A stretch of DNA of 42,338 nt from positions 1 through 42,338 of the forward strand of contig CAIOKO010000209.1 in assembly GCA_903858935.1 (NCBI GenBank), written 5' to 3'. The notes below the pieces were generated by a model. That model was not told where the DNA came from and made no database searches. It worked only from the letters and a program-made list of their open reading frames with translations. This DNA is from an uncultured Schlesneria sp. GTDB taxonomy: Bacteria; Planctomycetota; Planctomycetia; Planctomycetales; Planctomycetaceae. Positions 9,242 to 18,535 of this stretch are shown piece by piece; the first letter of the stretch is position 1; each line of letters opens with the position of its first letter. A program made the position numbers and the translations under genes.

Positions 9242-12200
9242 AGGTGATTTCCCGGCGCGTCGCGGTGTGTGCGACAGGACTGATCGGACTGTTAACCGTT
9301 GGGCTCTGGCTGGACCGCACTCGTTCTGTCGAGGCGGTCGAACCAAGTCGTACCGTGATCGACTTTGATCGGGCGGATATTCTTGCGGATCAGCCGGCAA
9401 CCTGGCCCAAAGAGGTCCAACGGTGCGTTGACGTTCCTCGTGAAGAATTTATTTCGCTGATTGAACAACTGAATTCGCGGTCCCGCGGACCGCGTTCGGC
9501 TTGGTTGAAGTCGGCTCATTATGAAGCAACCCTGGTGAATGACACGCTGCGTGGCGGCTTGATGACGGCTTCGGTTCAGCGACTCGACGGCCCTGTTTCA
9601 TTGCTGGAACTAGGACAGTTTTCGTTTGCTGTCCAGGAGCTGAAATGGCAGAATCGGCCTGCGATCTGGGGGTCTTCAGCGGATGGTCGGGCCTGGGTAC
9701 TGACCGATGGCGAAAGCGATGAATTACTCGGAGAATGGACTTGTAAAGGGAGGTCGTTTTCTGGAGGGATCGATTTCGACCTGCAGTTACCCGAGGCAAC
9801 AACTTCCTTTCTGGACCTTCGCATCTCCCGTGGTTTCTCAGTTTATTCTCCCACTGCAGAAGTGACCTTGCTGTCTGATGCGCCGAACGAACCGACACAA
9901 CTGTGGCGGATTCAGTGCGGAAGCGACCACCTTTGTCGCCTTACATGTGTTGATCGCGAGGGGATTGAAGACCGCCGATCGGCGCTTCTGGTCGAGCACG
10001 ATATGAGTGTAATCGTCCGTGAGGAGGACCTGCGATTTCAGTTGATTCTCAATCTTGAAGCACTGGATGCTCCTGTACGTGACCTCACGTTACGGATTCC
10101 GGCGGGACTCACGATCTACTCGGCAACCTATGGTGCAGACACACCTGTCCCTATTCAGCGCAAGCCGGAATCAGACGGAAGATTGTCGATTCGCTTGCCC
10201 GGACCATTGAGCGGACGGGGAAGACCGTTGCGCATCGAAGGTATTGCAACCAAGGAGCCAGATCGGCCAGCGATCTCACCGCAGGTCGTCGTGGAAAACA
10301 GTACGTTCGTCGGGGGACGCCAGTTGCTGACGGTTCAATCTCCGCTTCAGGTGAGATCGATTCGTTCAAGTGGTTACCGCCAGTTGACCCCGCTGACACC
10401 AACTCTCGACGGAGAAATGTTCACGTTCCAGCAGTTGACATCGGAGGCACAATTAATTCTTGACGTCCATCGCCCGCCCGTCTCACTTTCTGGGCAATTA
10501 CTCAGCCTGTTAATTGCGGATGAAGATTCGTGGATGCTCGACACCGAGATCATCTGGACCTCTCCCACAGGAGGCGGATTTCGTACGAGCTGCTTATTTC
10601 CCGTCAACTGGGAAGTCACTGACGTCCAGATGGCAGGCCGGGCAAACGACGTTCAAGAATCGGAGTCGGCAAACGGCGTCCAAAGGACCTTAGAGTCGGA
10701 CAAGCTAAGTTGGGATGTTCAGTCACAACCAGGTGGGGAGTCGCCATCGAGTAATCAAATGGTGCTTGCAATTGAATTTCTAGAAGCAATTCAGCCAGGA
10801 CAGACGCGGGCGGTTCGGGTGATTGCTCGGCGCAGGCCGCCGGAACCTGGCCAGGCGGTTCCCATACCTCTGCCGCAACTTCTGAATTGTGACACAACCG
10901 AAGTGACGTTTGGAATTCAGAACCCGGATTCAATGACCCCTGACCTTTCGGAAGAGACCCGACTGGAGCGGATTGCCCACCCAACCACAGCCTCATTGAC
11001 TTCAGCTCCCGATAACCATGAACGAAGGTGGTATCGAGGTGATTCCTTGGACGCGACGGCGACATTCAAGCTGATCCCTCGACTTCCCCCTGTCGCTGTC
11101 CGAATAGAAACAGCGGTCGAAGCGTTGCTTAGCGAATATCGGGTGAGATATTTACTTCAATATCAGCCACACGAGCCAGTGGCGGATCGATTACTGGTCT
11201 ATTTGACCGAGCCAAATACGGATGTTCGCTGGACACTAAAAGGCGCACAGCCAATTGAATTGACGGCATCTCGACTGAAGAAATCGCAGCACCTGGAATG
11301 GAACCTCTCGTCAAAAGGCGAGTTGTGGGAAATCAAGCTTCCACGCGTACTTGAACGAGAAGTCTTTATCGAAGGAATCTCGACAAACCGCTGGTCGGTC
11401 GCGAATCGTCCGGCATTGGCCTTTGTCCCCCAGGCCATTGACAAGCTCGCGCAACTGAAACTGTCCCATCCTGACAGCCTCGAAGTGAATCTCGAAGCGG
11501 ATGGACTGAAGCCCACTGGACAACGGATGTGTTGGTGGTATTCAACTCCTGAAGTTGAATTCGAATTGGCAATCCGTAACCCCGAGCCATCGCGTGAATT
11601 TCCGCTGATGGTGTCGATACAACTCAGTACGCTCATGTCCACCGATACCAGTGGATATGATTTATACCGGGCGCGCCTTCAGCTGGAAAATGGTTCAGCA
11701 CAAGAAACGCTTCGGATCAAGCTTGATCCGAAGGCGATCATGCAGGATGCGATCGTGGATGGCGAATCTGTCGCCGTCAATCTCAGGCAGGGTGAATTCT
11801 CGATACCTGGATTAAATGCAACTCGACGGGATGTTGTGGAACTTGTTTATCGCGTTCCCGCTCGCAGCAACGTCATTTACGAAAAGCGACCGATTATCGT
11901 ACCTCAAGTCTCAGCGCAAGTTCTGGGATTTTTCTGGGAGTTTGCCGTCCCGCCGTCCTCGCGTCTCCTGGCTGAACCAAAAGGAGCGCGGCTGTCAGGG
12001 TCGCTCCCTTCACCGACATGGAATGAACGAATCTTTGGCCCCCTTGGTCGCACAGAGTCTGAACAAATCTTTCAACCATTACGACTCGAAGCGTGGCGAC
12101 AATTATTTCAACCTGACCCGCCCTACCTGTCACATGACAGTGGATTCGAACGAGCATCTGAAGCTCCCGCAGAATGGCAGCGTCATCAGGCTACATCACC

Positions 12201-15200
12201 CGAATTGCCTGCTGAACTTTCCATTGAATTGTGGCATTCCTCTCGAATCAAACTGCTGACATGGATCAGTTTCTGTTCTTGTCTGACGCTGGGAATCGGG
12301 CTGAGAATGCTAGGATGGCGTTATCGCGACCGCCTTGCGGCATATATTCTCGGGTTATCGCTGGCCGCCACATTTTCGGCTCAAGCTCCTTTTGCTGGTT
12401 TTTTTGGCGGTGCAATCTCAGGAACGCTGATTGGGTTGCTGATCCCGCGGCAGTTGCTCTTTCCATATGAAGCCGACAAATCAAGCAAAAAGATTCAACC
12501 ATTACCCCTGCCAGCCACGTTGACCGCATCGCTATTTGGGGGGGTGACATTTTTGGGGCTTTCGCTGATGCCCTTTGGAAATGTGATCGCACAAGAGCCT
12601 CATGTCGAACAGGGCGCAGTTGCGAAATCTCCTCTCGTTTTCGTTCCCATTGACAAGAATGGCCAACCATCAACAACGCTTCCGCTGGTGTACGTCCCAC
12701 GGGATGCACTCGCGCGATGGAAAGGAATGGCCCGTGATCGCGGCGCGGCCCCAAATTACCTGCTCTCGAACGCTCGCTACGATCTCCAGGGGGCTGCTGA
12801 CGGACATTGGAACGTCGTGGCGAAATACCAGGTGCATTTACTCAATTCGTCGGCTTCAAGTGTCGTGGTCCCGATTACTCTTACCGACGTCAGCCTGCCC
12901 GATGCGGACTCTTGCCTCGTTAATGGGATCCCACACCCGATCGGTGCTCTACCGAACGGAACGGGCTATTCGATCGAGCTGGCTTGCCCAAAGAATATGA
13001 CCAGCATGGATTCGGCGATTGGGAATGTCGCTTCATTCGATATTGAACTTCGACTTCGCAAGCCCCGTCCAAACGGTCGAAGTTTTGAACTTTCAATTCC
13101 ACCTGTCGCCAACAGCAATATTAAGGTCAAGTTAGCAGAAGCATTTCCGTTCGCAGAAATCCTGGGAGGTCGCGGTTCAACGGGACGCGACGAGAACAAA
13201 AGCATCATCGAATGCGACTTAGGATCAACGAAGCACCTTGAGGTCCGTTGGGGTCAATCCGCACCCCGTCTGAAACAGCAACAGGCATCAGCATCGCTGC
13301 TGCAGCATCTCGAATTACGGCCAAACAGCGTCGAATTGCGGTTTCACCTCAAAGCAATTGCCGATGAAGGGAACCTGGATTCAATAGAATTCCACATACC
13401 GGATAATTCCGTTGTTCGATCGATACAATCGCGGGACGACGATTTATTGCGTAGTGACGTAATCGTCAGCAAAAGCGGTCAGCGCCGCTTGCGTCTTGTG
13501 TTCGCACATCCGCACCGTGCTCCAATTATTGTCGACGGAACTCTGCTGCTTTTGCAGACGGATTCGCTCGTGCAAACACCTTTACCAAAGTTTGGGATGG
13601 TCTCGTCACAAGGGATGCAATGGCGATACGATCACAATTGGTGGGGAGTTTCTGCTCACAGTGATTATCGAGTTGAAGCATCCAACCTCGACCCTGAAAA
13701 CGTCAACACGATATCAACTGATGCCTATTTGCAGGCATGGGAAGACGCCACAGACCCTCGCCATCCCGAACCAGGAATTCCACGCCCCCCTCAATCGGCA
13801 TTTGAGCTGCGAGAAGGAACAACACCCGTGTTCGCACTGGTTCCGTATCAATCGCGACGTCGTGCTATCCAATGGAAACAAGTGGGCGCAATTGGTAAAC
13901 GTCGGTTGGAATGGACATTAACGGGCGAAATCGAAACGATTCAATCATCGACGTATCAGTCCGTAATAAATGTCGATCGCCGATTACGAATCGAAATGGT
14001 TTCGGTCATCGAAAACGGAGCCGAGCGAAGGATTCGCTGGACTGAGTCGCGGACTGACCCATCGCGAGTTGTGATATTTCTTAGTGACAAAACACAGGGA
14101 AAGCAGACAATCACGCTGCGTGGAAGCCTGCCGTTAACGTTCGGTGTTGCAATTGCATTGCCATTTGTACGACCGGAAGATTGTGATATCACCAATTCTC
14201 AACTGGTTCTTACCCGAGACCCGGAAGTCGACGTGATACTCACTGCACCACGCGAATGGAAACCTGAGCTCGACAATTCCCTGGCCGTGAAAATAGAACC
14301 TGACGGTCAGATCGTAGAAGGCTCGTTTCAGGTGAGTGATCCTGCCGCGCGTGGAACGATTCAGACATCGTCCCGCCATTCGCGTTGTTCGGCTCGTGCC
14401 GCCGCAATACTTCGCCGAACCGAAGGGTCTGGTTGGAAGCTGATTTATCGAATGGAAATGACACCAGAAGGAGACTCCCCGCTGCGTATGGGATTGAACT
14501 TTCCCGCATCATTTAATGAAACCGACAGTGTCTTTGTTGAGCGAGCCGAACCGGCATGGCACGATATTAACGACGGCGTACGACAACTTGATTTGCTTCT
14601 AAATCGCGGAGACGGATCAGGGAGCGTGATTATAGAATTTGAAACCAGCCTCACGGAACCGAAGCAAGCCGAATGGGAATTGCCGTTTCCCGTTCCGCTG
14701 CATTCGAACGGCCTGGAAACGTTGCTTGTCATCGATCCGGAAAACATCTGGTATCCGACCAATGGTCGAGATGTCCGCATTGCGGACTTACCCGACTGGT
14801 CAGCCAGTTTTTACGAGAACCTTCCTGGAAGCAACTCGGCCTTTCGCGTTGCCGGCCCATCGATCCAAATTCAACGTGACATAATGCCGCCGAGCCTTCG
14901 AGAGCCATCACTCCGATTGCTCGACCAGCGAATGTGGTTGCATCAGGATGGCCGTCGTACTGGCGTCTCGCAAGCTTATTTATCGTCAGTCCGAGATAAT
15001 CTTGAATTCGACCTTCCCGCGGGATTGAACGTCACCGCACTGTTTCTTGATGACTATCCAATCCCCCTCGCATCGACGACCGAGCGTCAATTGAAGATTC
15101 CGATGACTGATGCGGGTACCGAATCTATTTTGACAATCGCTTGGTCCGCTGACTCGCGCAATGCCAGCTTCTGGCGACCAATATCAAGTCACCTTTTGTG

Positions 15201-15879
15201 GCCACGAGATATTCATGTCGAGCGAAATCTGATGGCGATTGTGCCCGACGATTCTACGATGCTGTGGTGCCGGTCAGGCCTGGCGGAAAATAGCCAGTTC
15301 GATCAAGGCTTAGACCGGTTAGAAGCGTTAATCGATCGCCACCAGGCTCTTGGGTCAGAGACGCGTGGGGCCGTATCAAACCGATGGTGGCTTCATCAAT
15401 TACAAGTGCGACTTTTGGCGTTCGTCCCACAAGAGATTGAACATCCAACAAAACGATCTGACATTAGACTTCAACGTCGAGCCCAAATCGTGGCTCGACT
15501 TGATCAACTTGAGCCGGTTCCCGATGCTCCATCGATGAGCTGGCATGCTCGATTACTTGAAGAACCGGCGACTGATTTTGAAGGGACGGTCCGGGGCTCA
15601 GGGGATCGTGATGGAACGATTCAACTCTGGCAGTTTGATCGTCGTTGGATTCTCGGTGGTTGTTCAGCCATTTTCGCTGTGATGCTCATTCCAATTTTGC
15701 GCCGGGTTATACGAGTGGAGTTGAGTGAATGGCTTCATCGACATGTAGCTGTTTCATGGCTGATGCTCGCCACCTTCTGGTGGCTGTTTTTAACTCCTAG
15801 CGCATTGGGGACAATATTATTGTTGGTCGCACTCGTCCGCGCGGTGACTCAGTACAAACTTGCCAGACCGTCAATCTGA
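9238..15879 (+). CDS. Giant 2213-aa envelope protein; two fused modules (B1 and B2)
   Basis: One uninterrupted frame begins with an ATG that overlaps the stop of module A. Residues 1-30 form a signal peptide or anchor (VISRRVAVCATGLIGLLTVG). Residues about 40-1000 are a beta-rich ectodomain. Residues about 1005-1100 hold several membrane helices (LLTWISFCSCLTLGIGLRML; AGFFGGAISGTLIGLLIP). Next comes a stretch that looks like a second signal peptide: SSKK, a hydrophobic run, then NVIAQ/EP near residue 1120. A second ectodomain starts with FVPIDKNGQPSTTLPLVYVP, comparable to the start of module A. Residues about 2140-2210 are membrane helices again. Each half is about 1100 aa, the length of module A. 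I infer gene duplication followed by fusion. No known family or catalytic motif is recognised, so function is unknown; it most likely sits in the cell envelope. Confidence 0.85.
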   Translation: MKVISRRVAVCATGLIGLLTVGLWLDRTRSVEAVEPSRTVIDFDRADILADQPATWPKEVQRCVDVPREEFISLIEQLNSRSRGPRSAWLKSAHYEATLVNDTLRGGLMTASVQRLDGPVSLLELGQFSFAVQELKWQNRPAIWGSSADGRAWVLTDGESDELLGEWTCKGRSFSGGIDFDLQLPEATTSFLDLRISRGFSVYSPTAEVTLLSDAPNEPTQLWRIQCGSDHLCRLTCVDREGIEDRRSALLVEHDMSVIVREEDLRFQLILNLEALDAPVRDLTLRIPAGLTIYSATYGADTPVPIQRKPESDGRLSIRLPGPLSGRGRPLRIEGIATKEPDRPAISPQVVVENSTFVGGRQLLTVQSPLQVRSIRSSGYRQLTPLTPTLDGEMFTFQQLTSEAQLILDVHRPPVSLSGQLLSLLIADEDSWMLDTEIIWTSPTGGGFRTSCLFPVNWEVTDVQMAGRANDVQESESANGVQRTLESDKLSWDVQSQPGGESPSSNQMVLAIEFLEAIQPGQTRAVRVIARRRPPEPGQAVPIPLPQLLNCDTTEVTFGIQNPDSMTPDLSEETRLERIAHPTTASLTSAPDNHERRWYRGDSLDATATFKLIPRLPPVAVRIETAVEALLSEYRVRYLLQYQPHEPVADRLLVYLTEPNTDVRWTLKGAQPIELTASRLKKSQHLEWNLSSKGELWEIKLPRVLEREVFIEGISTNRWSVANRPALAFVPQAIDKLAQLKLSHPDSLEVNLEADGLKPTGQRMCWWYSTPEVEFELAIRNPEPSREFPLMVSIQLSTLMSTDTSGYDLYRARLQLENGSAQETLRIKLDPKAIMQDAIVDGESVAVNLRQGEFSIPGLNATRRDVVELVYRVPARSNVIYEKRPIIVPQVSAQVLGFFWEFAVPPSSRLLAEPKGARLSGSLPSPTWNERIFGPLGRTESEQIFQPLRLEAWRQLFQPDPPYLSHDSGFERASEAPAEWQRHQATSPELPAELSIELWHSSRIKLLTWISFCSCLTLGIGLRMLGWRYRDRLAAYILGLSLAATFSAQAPFAGFFGGAISGTLIGLLIPRQLLFPYEADKSSKKIQPLPLPATLTASLFGGVTFLGLSLMPFGNVIAQEPHVEQGAVAKSPLVFVPIDKNGQPSTTLPLVYVPRDALARWKGMARDRGAAPNYLLSNARYDLQGAADGHWNVVAKYQVHLLNSSASSVVVPITLTDVSLPDADSCLVNGIPHPIGALPNGTGYSIELACPKNMTSMDSAIGNVASFDIELRLRKPRPNGRSFELSIPPVANSNIKVKLAEAFPFAEILGGRGSTGRDENKSIIECDLGSTKHLEVRWGQSAPRLKQQQASASLLQHLELRPNSVELRFHLKAIADEGNLDSIEFHIPDNSVVRSIQSRDDDLLRSDVIVSKSGQRRLRLVFAHPHRAPIIVDGTLLLLQTDSLVQTPLPKFGMVSSQGMQWRYDHNWWGVSAHSDYRVEASNLDPENVNTISTDAYLQAWEDATDPRHPEPGIPRPPQSAFELREGTTPVFALVPYQSRRRAIQWKQVGAIGKRRLEWTLTGEIETIQSSTYQSVINVDRRLRIEMVSVIENGAERRIRWTESRTDPSRVVIFLSDKTQGKQTITLRGSLPLTFGVAIALPFVRPEDCDITNSQLVLTRDPEVDVILTAPREWKPELDNSLAVKIEPDGQIVEGSFQVSDPAARGTIQTSSRHSRCSARAAAILRRTEGSGWKLIYRMEMTPEGDSPLRMGLNFPASFNETDSVFVERAEPAWHDINDGVRQLDLLLNRGDGSGSVIIEFETSLTEPKQAEWELPFPVPLHSNGLETLLVIDPENIWYPTNGRDVRIADLPDWSASFYENLPGSNSAFRVAGPSIQIQRDIMPPSLREPSLRLLDQRMWLHQDGRRTGVSQAYLSSVRDNLEFDLPAGLNVTALFLDDYPIPLASTTERQLKIPMTDAGTESILTIAWSADSRNASFWRPISSHLLWPRDIHVERNLMAIVPDDSTMLWCRSGLAENSQFDQGLDRLEALIDRHQALGSETRGAVSNRWWLHQLQVRLLAFVPQEIEHPTKRSDIRLQRRAQIVARLDQLEPVPDAPSMSWHARLLEEPATDFEGTVRGSGDRDGTIQLWQFDRRWILGGCSAIFAVMLIPILRRVIRVELSEWLHRHVAVSWLMLATFWWLFLTPSALGTILLLVALVRAVTQYKLARPSI

Positions 15880-16031
15880 TCAGTAATAATGCGATTTTTT
15901 GTAAGAAATCTTTATTGACTGCGTTACTGCATCGAAGTCGACTCCGACACGCTGGCTTCGCCTTTTCCGCCGACGAATCAAGAGCACGGTATGACCGAAG
16001 TCATTCGGCCCTATATTGGAACGCAATTTAG

Positions 16032-17147
16032 TTAGATTGTGAGAAATCGGTCACGAGCGGTCACGTCCCACATCTCGACGACGTTTCCGGCTTCAACGAC
16101 GTAAGCCTGCTTGTGAAGAGCCGAAGTTGGGCAGACATGTTTTGGAATAGCCAGCAGTTCATCCCCCGGCTGATATCGACTTGCGAGCGGCGTCTGAAGT
16201 ACCAGGTGCTCTTCATTATGAAGGACCTGTTCGGCATCTGGAAGATCGGGAAATAAAACTCGTTGTCCTTTCGGTGGGTCCGAAGCAACGGATTTATTTC
16301 CTAAGTCGCAGGTCAGTCGATCGGATGTTGGACGACTGATGACTCTGGTCAGCATTGCGACCGCAGGTTCAAAATCCATGTCTGGAAAGGCAACCCCATA
16401 TCCGGAATCATGAAACACACATGTCCCTGGAGCCAGTTCAATCGCGGCATCATCTAGATTGGCAAAGACCGGAAACGAACCTGTTCCGCCGCAGACAATC
16501 GCCGGAACGGGCCAGCCATTGCGAATGAATTCATCTCGCAGAGACGCGGCGACGTTCCATCCAGCCAGGACCGCGGTAGTTCTTTCAGCAAGATTCGTCT
16601 GATGGTTCTGCCCGTCATACAGGTGAAAACCGCCCGGCTGCAGACCCGGAAGTTCGGCGATGCGTTGATAGAGTCTCGTCGCCAGTTCGCCCGGTACGAC
16701 TCCGGTCCGATGAAGTCCCGGATCGAGATCAAGCAGCACACGAATTGTTAAAGACGCAGACGACATTGCATTGCTGAGTTCCTCGATCATCTTTAGATCA
16801 TCCGCCGTCACCGCGAGTTTTACGTCGGGAAACTTCTGAAGAAATTTTTTCGCGCGGCTGATGTTCGGTCCCACGAGGTTGTACGCAAGAAAGATGTCCT
16901 TGACCCCACAATTCGCTAGCATCTCGGCTTCGGCAAACGTTGCACACTTATGCTTAGTCAAGCCCATGCCGAGTTCTATTTTCGTCACGGCAGGCATTTT
17001 ATGAGTTTTACAGTGTGGCCGAAGTCGCGAGACCTCTCCTGCCATCTCGATCATTCTTCGTAGATTGCGAACCATGATTTCACGATAAACAATCAGGGCA
17101 GGGGAGTAGATCCCTGAGGTGTCCGAAATGGCGTATTGAGAATCCAT
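16032..17147 (-). CDS. D-threonine aldolase / D-serine dehydratase-like PLP enzyme
   Basis: The 371-aa product matches the length of fold-III (alanine-racemase-like) PLP enzymes. The PLP lysine is K47 in RPHCKTHKMP. The phosphate-binding and barrel part covers residues 15-250, with GGTGSFP near 215. The C-terminal beta domain holds the metal pair H337 and C339 in IPKHVCPTSALH, as in eukaryotic-type D-serine dehydratases and D-threonine aldolases. It probably cleaves or deaminates a beta-hydroxy D-amino acid in the cytoplasm. The exact substrate cannot be told from sequence. It is followed in the opposite direction by the end of the giant gene, and shares its strand with the NHL and nucleoside hydrolase genes, although spacing of about 200 bp argues against a tight operon. 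Confidence 0.9.
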   Translation of the reverse strand: MDSQYAISDTSGIYSPALIVYREIMVRNLRRMIEMAGEVSRLRPHCKTHKMPAVTKIELGMGLTKHKCATFAEAEMLANCGVKDIFLAYNLVGPNISRAKKFLQKFPDVKLAVTADDLKMIEELSNAMSSASLTIRVLLDLDPGLHRTGVVPGELATRLYQRIAELPGLQPGGFHLYDGQNHQTNLAERTTAVLAGWNVAASLRDEFIRNGWPVPAIVCGGTGSFPVFANLDDAAIELAPGTCVFHDSGYGVAFPDMDFEPAVAMLTRVISRPTSDRLTCDLGNKSVASDPPKGQRVLFPDLPDAEQVLHNEEHLVLQTPLASRYQPGDELLAIPKHVCPTSALHKQAYVVEAGNVVEMWDVTARDRFLTI

Positions 17148-17281
17148 ATTGCTGGCTCAGTCTTCCTTTGTTAGCGGACTTCTATTGGGACGGCTTGGCG
17201 GTCGCAGCCAAATTGCAACGGTATGAGAAACGAGCGACTTTGACGAGCCCCAAATGAACTCGCCTGATGCCTCGTTCGGAC

Positions 17282-17344
17282 TTAGGAAGAAGTCTTAATA
17301 ACGACAGGCAGAAGGTCAATACCATCAGCCTTCATCCGCTCCAT
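17282..17344 (-). CDS. Possible 20-aa microprotein overlapping the NHL gene stop
   Basis: The ATG overlaps the NHL stop as TGATG, a configuration that permits re-initiation. The frame encodes MERMKADGIDLLPVVIKTSS and then TAA. The amphipathic, protein-like composition is notable, and it could also be the degraded C-terminal end of a longer gene. Twenty codons can arise by chance, and no separate RBS is visible. Confidence 0.2.
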   Translation of the reverse strand: MERMKADGIDLLPVVIKTSS

Positions 17345-18453
17345 CAGGACAACCGTTTCAGCTTGGAGACACGCCCCGTCCCAACCCATTCGGCAACAAA
17401 GATGCTTCCATCATGGCCAAAACAGGCATCGTGCGGATGAACAAACTTTCCATCCTGCCACTTTGACTTGTCTCCACGAATAGTGAACTTATCCGACGTC
17501 ACACGAGCAACATCGTCGCCAAGACGCGCGACAACTTCGTTCTTTTCATTCAATAATGTGACGCGCGCATGCAGTTCGGGAACAACCATCAGGTTTTTCC
17601 AAGTCTCAACGTTGGCTGGAAGCCCATAGCCCTTCAATGTCTCGATGTATTTGCCTTCCATCGTGAAATACTGCAGCGTGTGATGTGCACGGTCGCAGAC
17701 GACGATCGATGGGACCCGGCCTGCTCGCTTGTCGACCCAGACGCCGTGAGGAGTCGCGAACTTCCCCTCTCCCGGTCCGACACCGCCAAAACAGCTGACC
17801 CATTTAGCGTTCTTGTCATAACGGTGAACGTATGAAGCGCCGTAACCGTCGATGAGCAGGAAACCACCGTCATCCAGAAAGGCAAAATTCGTTGGCAGAA
17901 AGCGGTCCGACCCCCAGACCTTTGTCGGATCAGGACGGTCTTCAGGTCGAGTGTTTTCTCCTGCCGCATAGACGCCTGATTCCATCGGCGCATATTGTTG
18001 CCAGACAATCCCGCCCTTAAGATCCATCTTGGCGAACGTCTTTAGGTGCTGGTAAGCACAGACATACAAGAACTCTTGATTCCCTTCTTCGCGAATCTCG
18101 ATACCATGGCCTCCTCCTTGAAACTGGGCACCGAACGAGCGGATATATTTCCCGTCGGAATCGAACACAAAAATCGACGGGTGATCCTTCAGATCGGCTC
18201 TCCCCTCATGAATGACATAGAGGTTGCCAGACTTATCAACCGCAACATTATGAGTTGTCTGCCACGTATACTTGTCCGGCAACTGCGGCCATTCATGCTG
18301 AACTTCGTATTGATATTCTCCTTCGCCGACAAGCAACGGTTTATCCGTCTTCGCGGCGGTGAGAATCATCGGGGCACCGATCACCGCCGCAGTTCCTGCA
18401 GCTGCCGTGGACAGAAATTGACGACGCGAAACATGGTCGGTGGGCGATGGCAT
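17344..18453 (-). CDS. Tat-exported NHL-repeat beta-propeller protein
   Basis: The 369-aa product starts with a twin-arginine signal, SRRQFLSTAAAGTAAVIGAP, so it is exported folded. The rest is a six-bladed-type propeller of NHL repeats: HNVAVDKSGNLYVIH, IFVFDSDGKYIRSFG, PHGVWVDKRAGRVPSIVVCD, and FVHPHDACFGHDGSIFVAEW at the C-terminus. The fold is shared with peptidylglycine alpha-amidating lyases and several planctomycete oxidoreductase-like proteins. Whether it is an enzyme or a binding protein is open. GGAG lies 7 bases before the ATG. The stop overlaps (TGATG) the ATG of a 20-codon frame at 17282-17344. Confidence 0.9.
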   Translation of the reverse strand: MPSPTDHVSRRQFLSTAAAGTAAVIGAPMILTAAKTDKPLLVGEGEYQYEVQHEWPQLPDKYTWQTTHNVAVDKSGNLYVIHEGRADLKDHPSIFVFDSDGKYIRSFGAQFQGGGHGIEIREEGNQEFLYVCAYQHLKTFAKMDLKGGIVWQQYAPMESGVYAAGENTRPEDRPDPTKVWGSDRFLPTNFAFLDDGGFLLIDGYGASYVHRYDKNAKWVSCFGGVGPGEGKFATPHGVWVDKRAGRVPSIVVCDRAHHTLQYFTMEGKYIETLKGYGLPANVETWKNLMVVPELHARVTLLNEKNEVVARLGDDVARVTSDKFTIRGDKSKWQDGKFVHPHDACFGHDGSIFVAEWVGTGRVSKLKRLS

Positions 18454-18535
18454 CGAGCGGCTCCATTTTCGTGAGAACGAGTACTGACTTAAGTTGAAAT
18501 CGTATTACTACGATTCGCAAGCAGAAAAACTGTGG

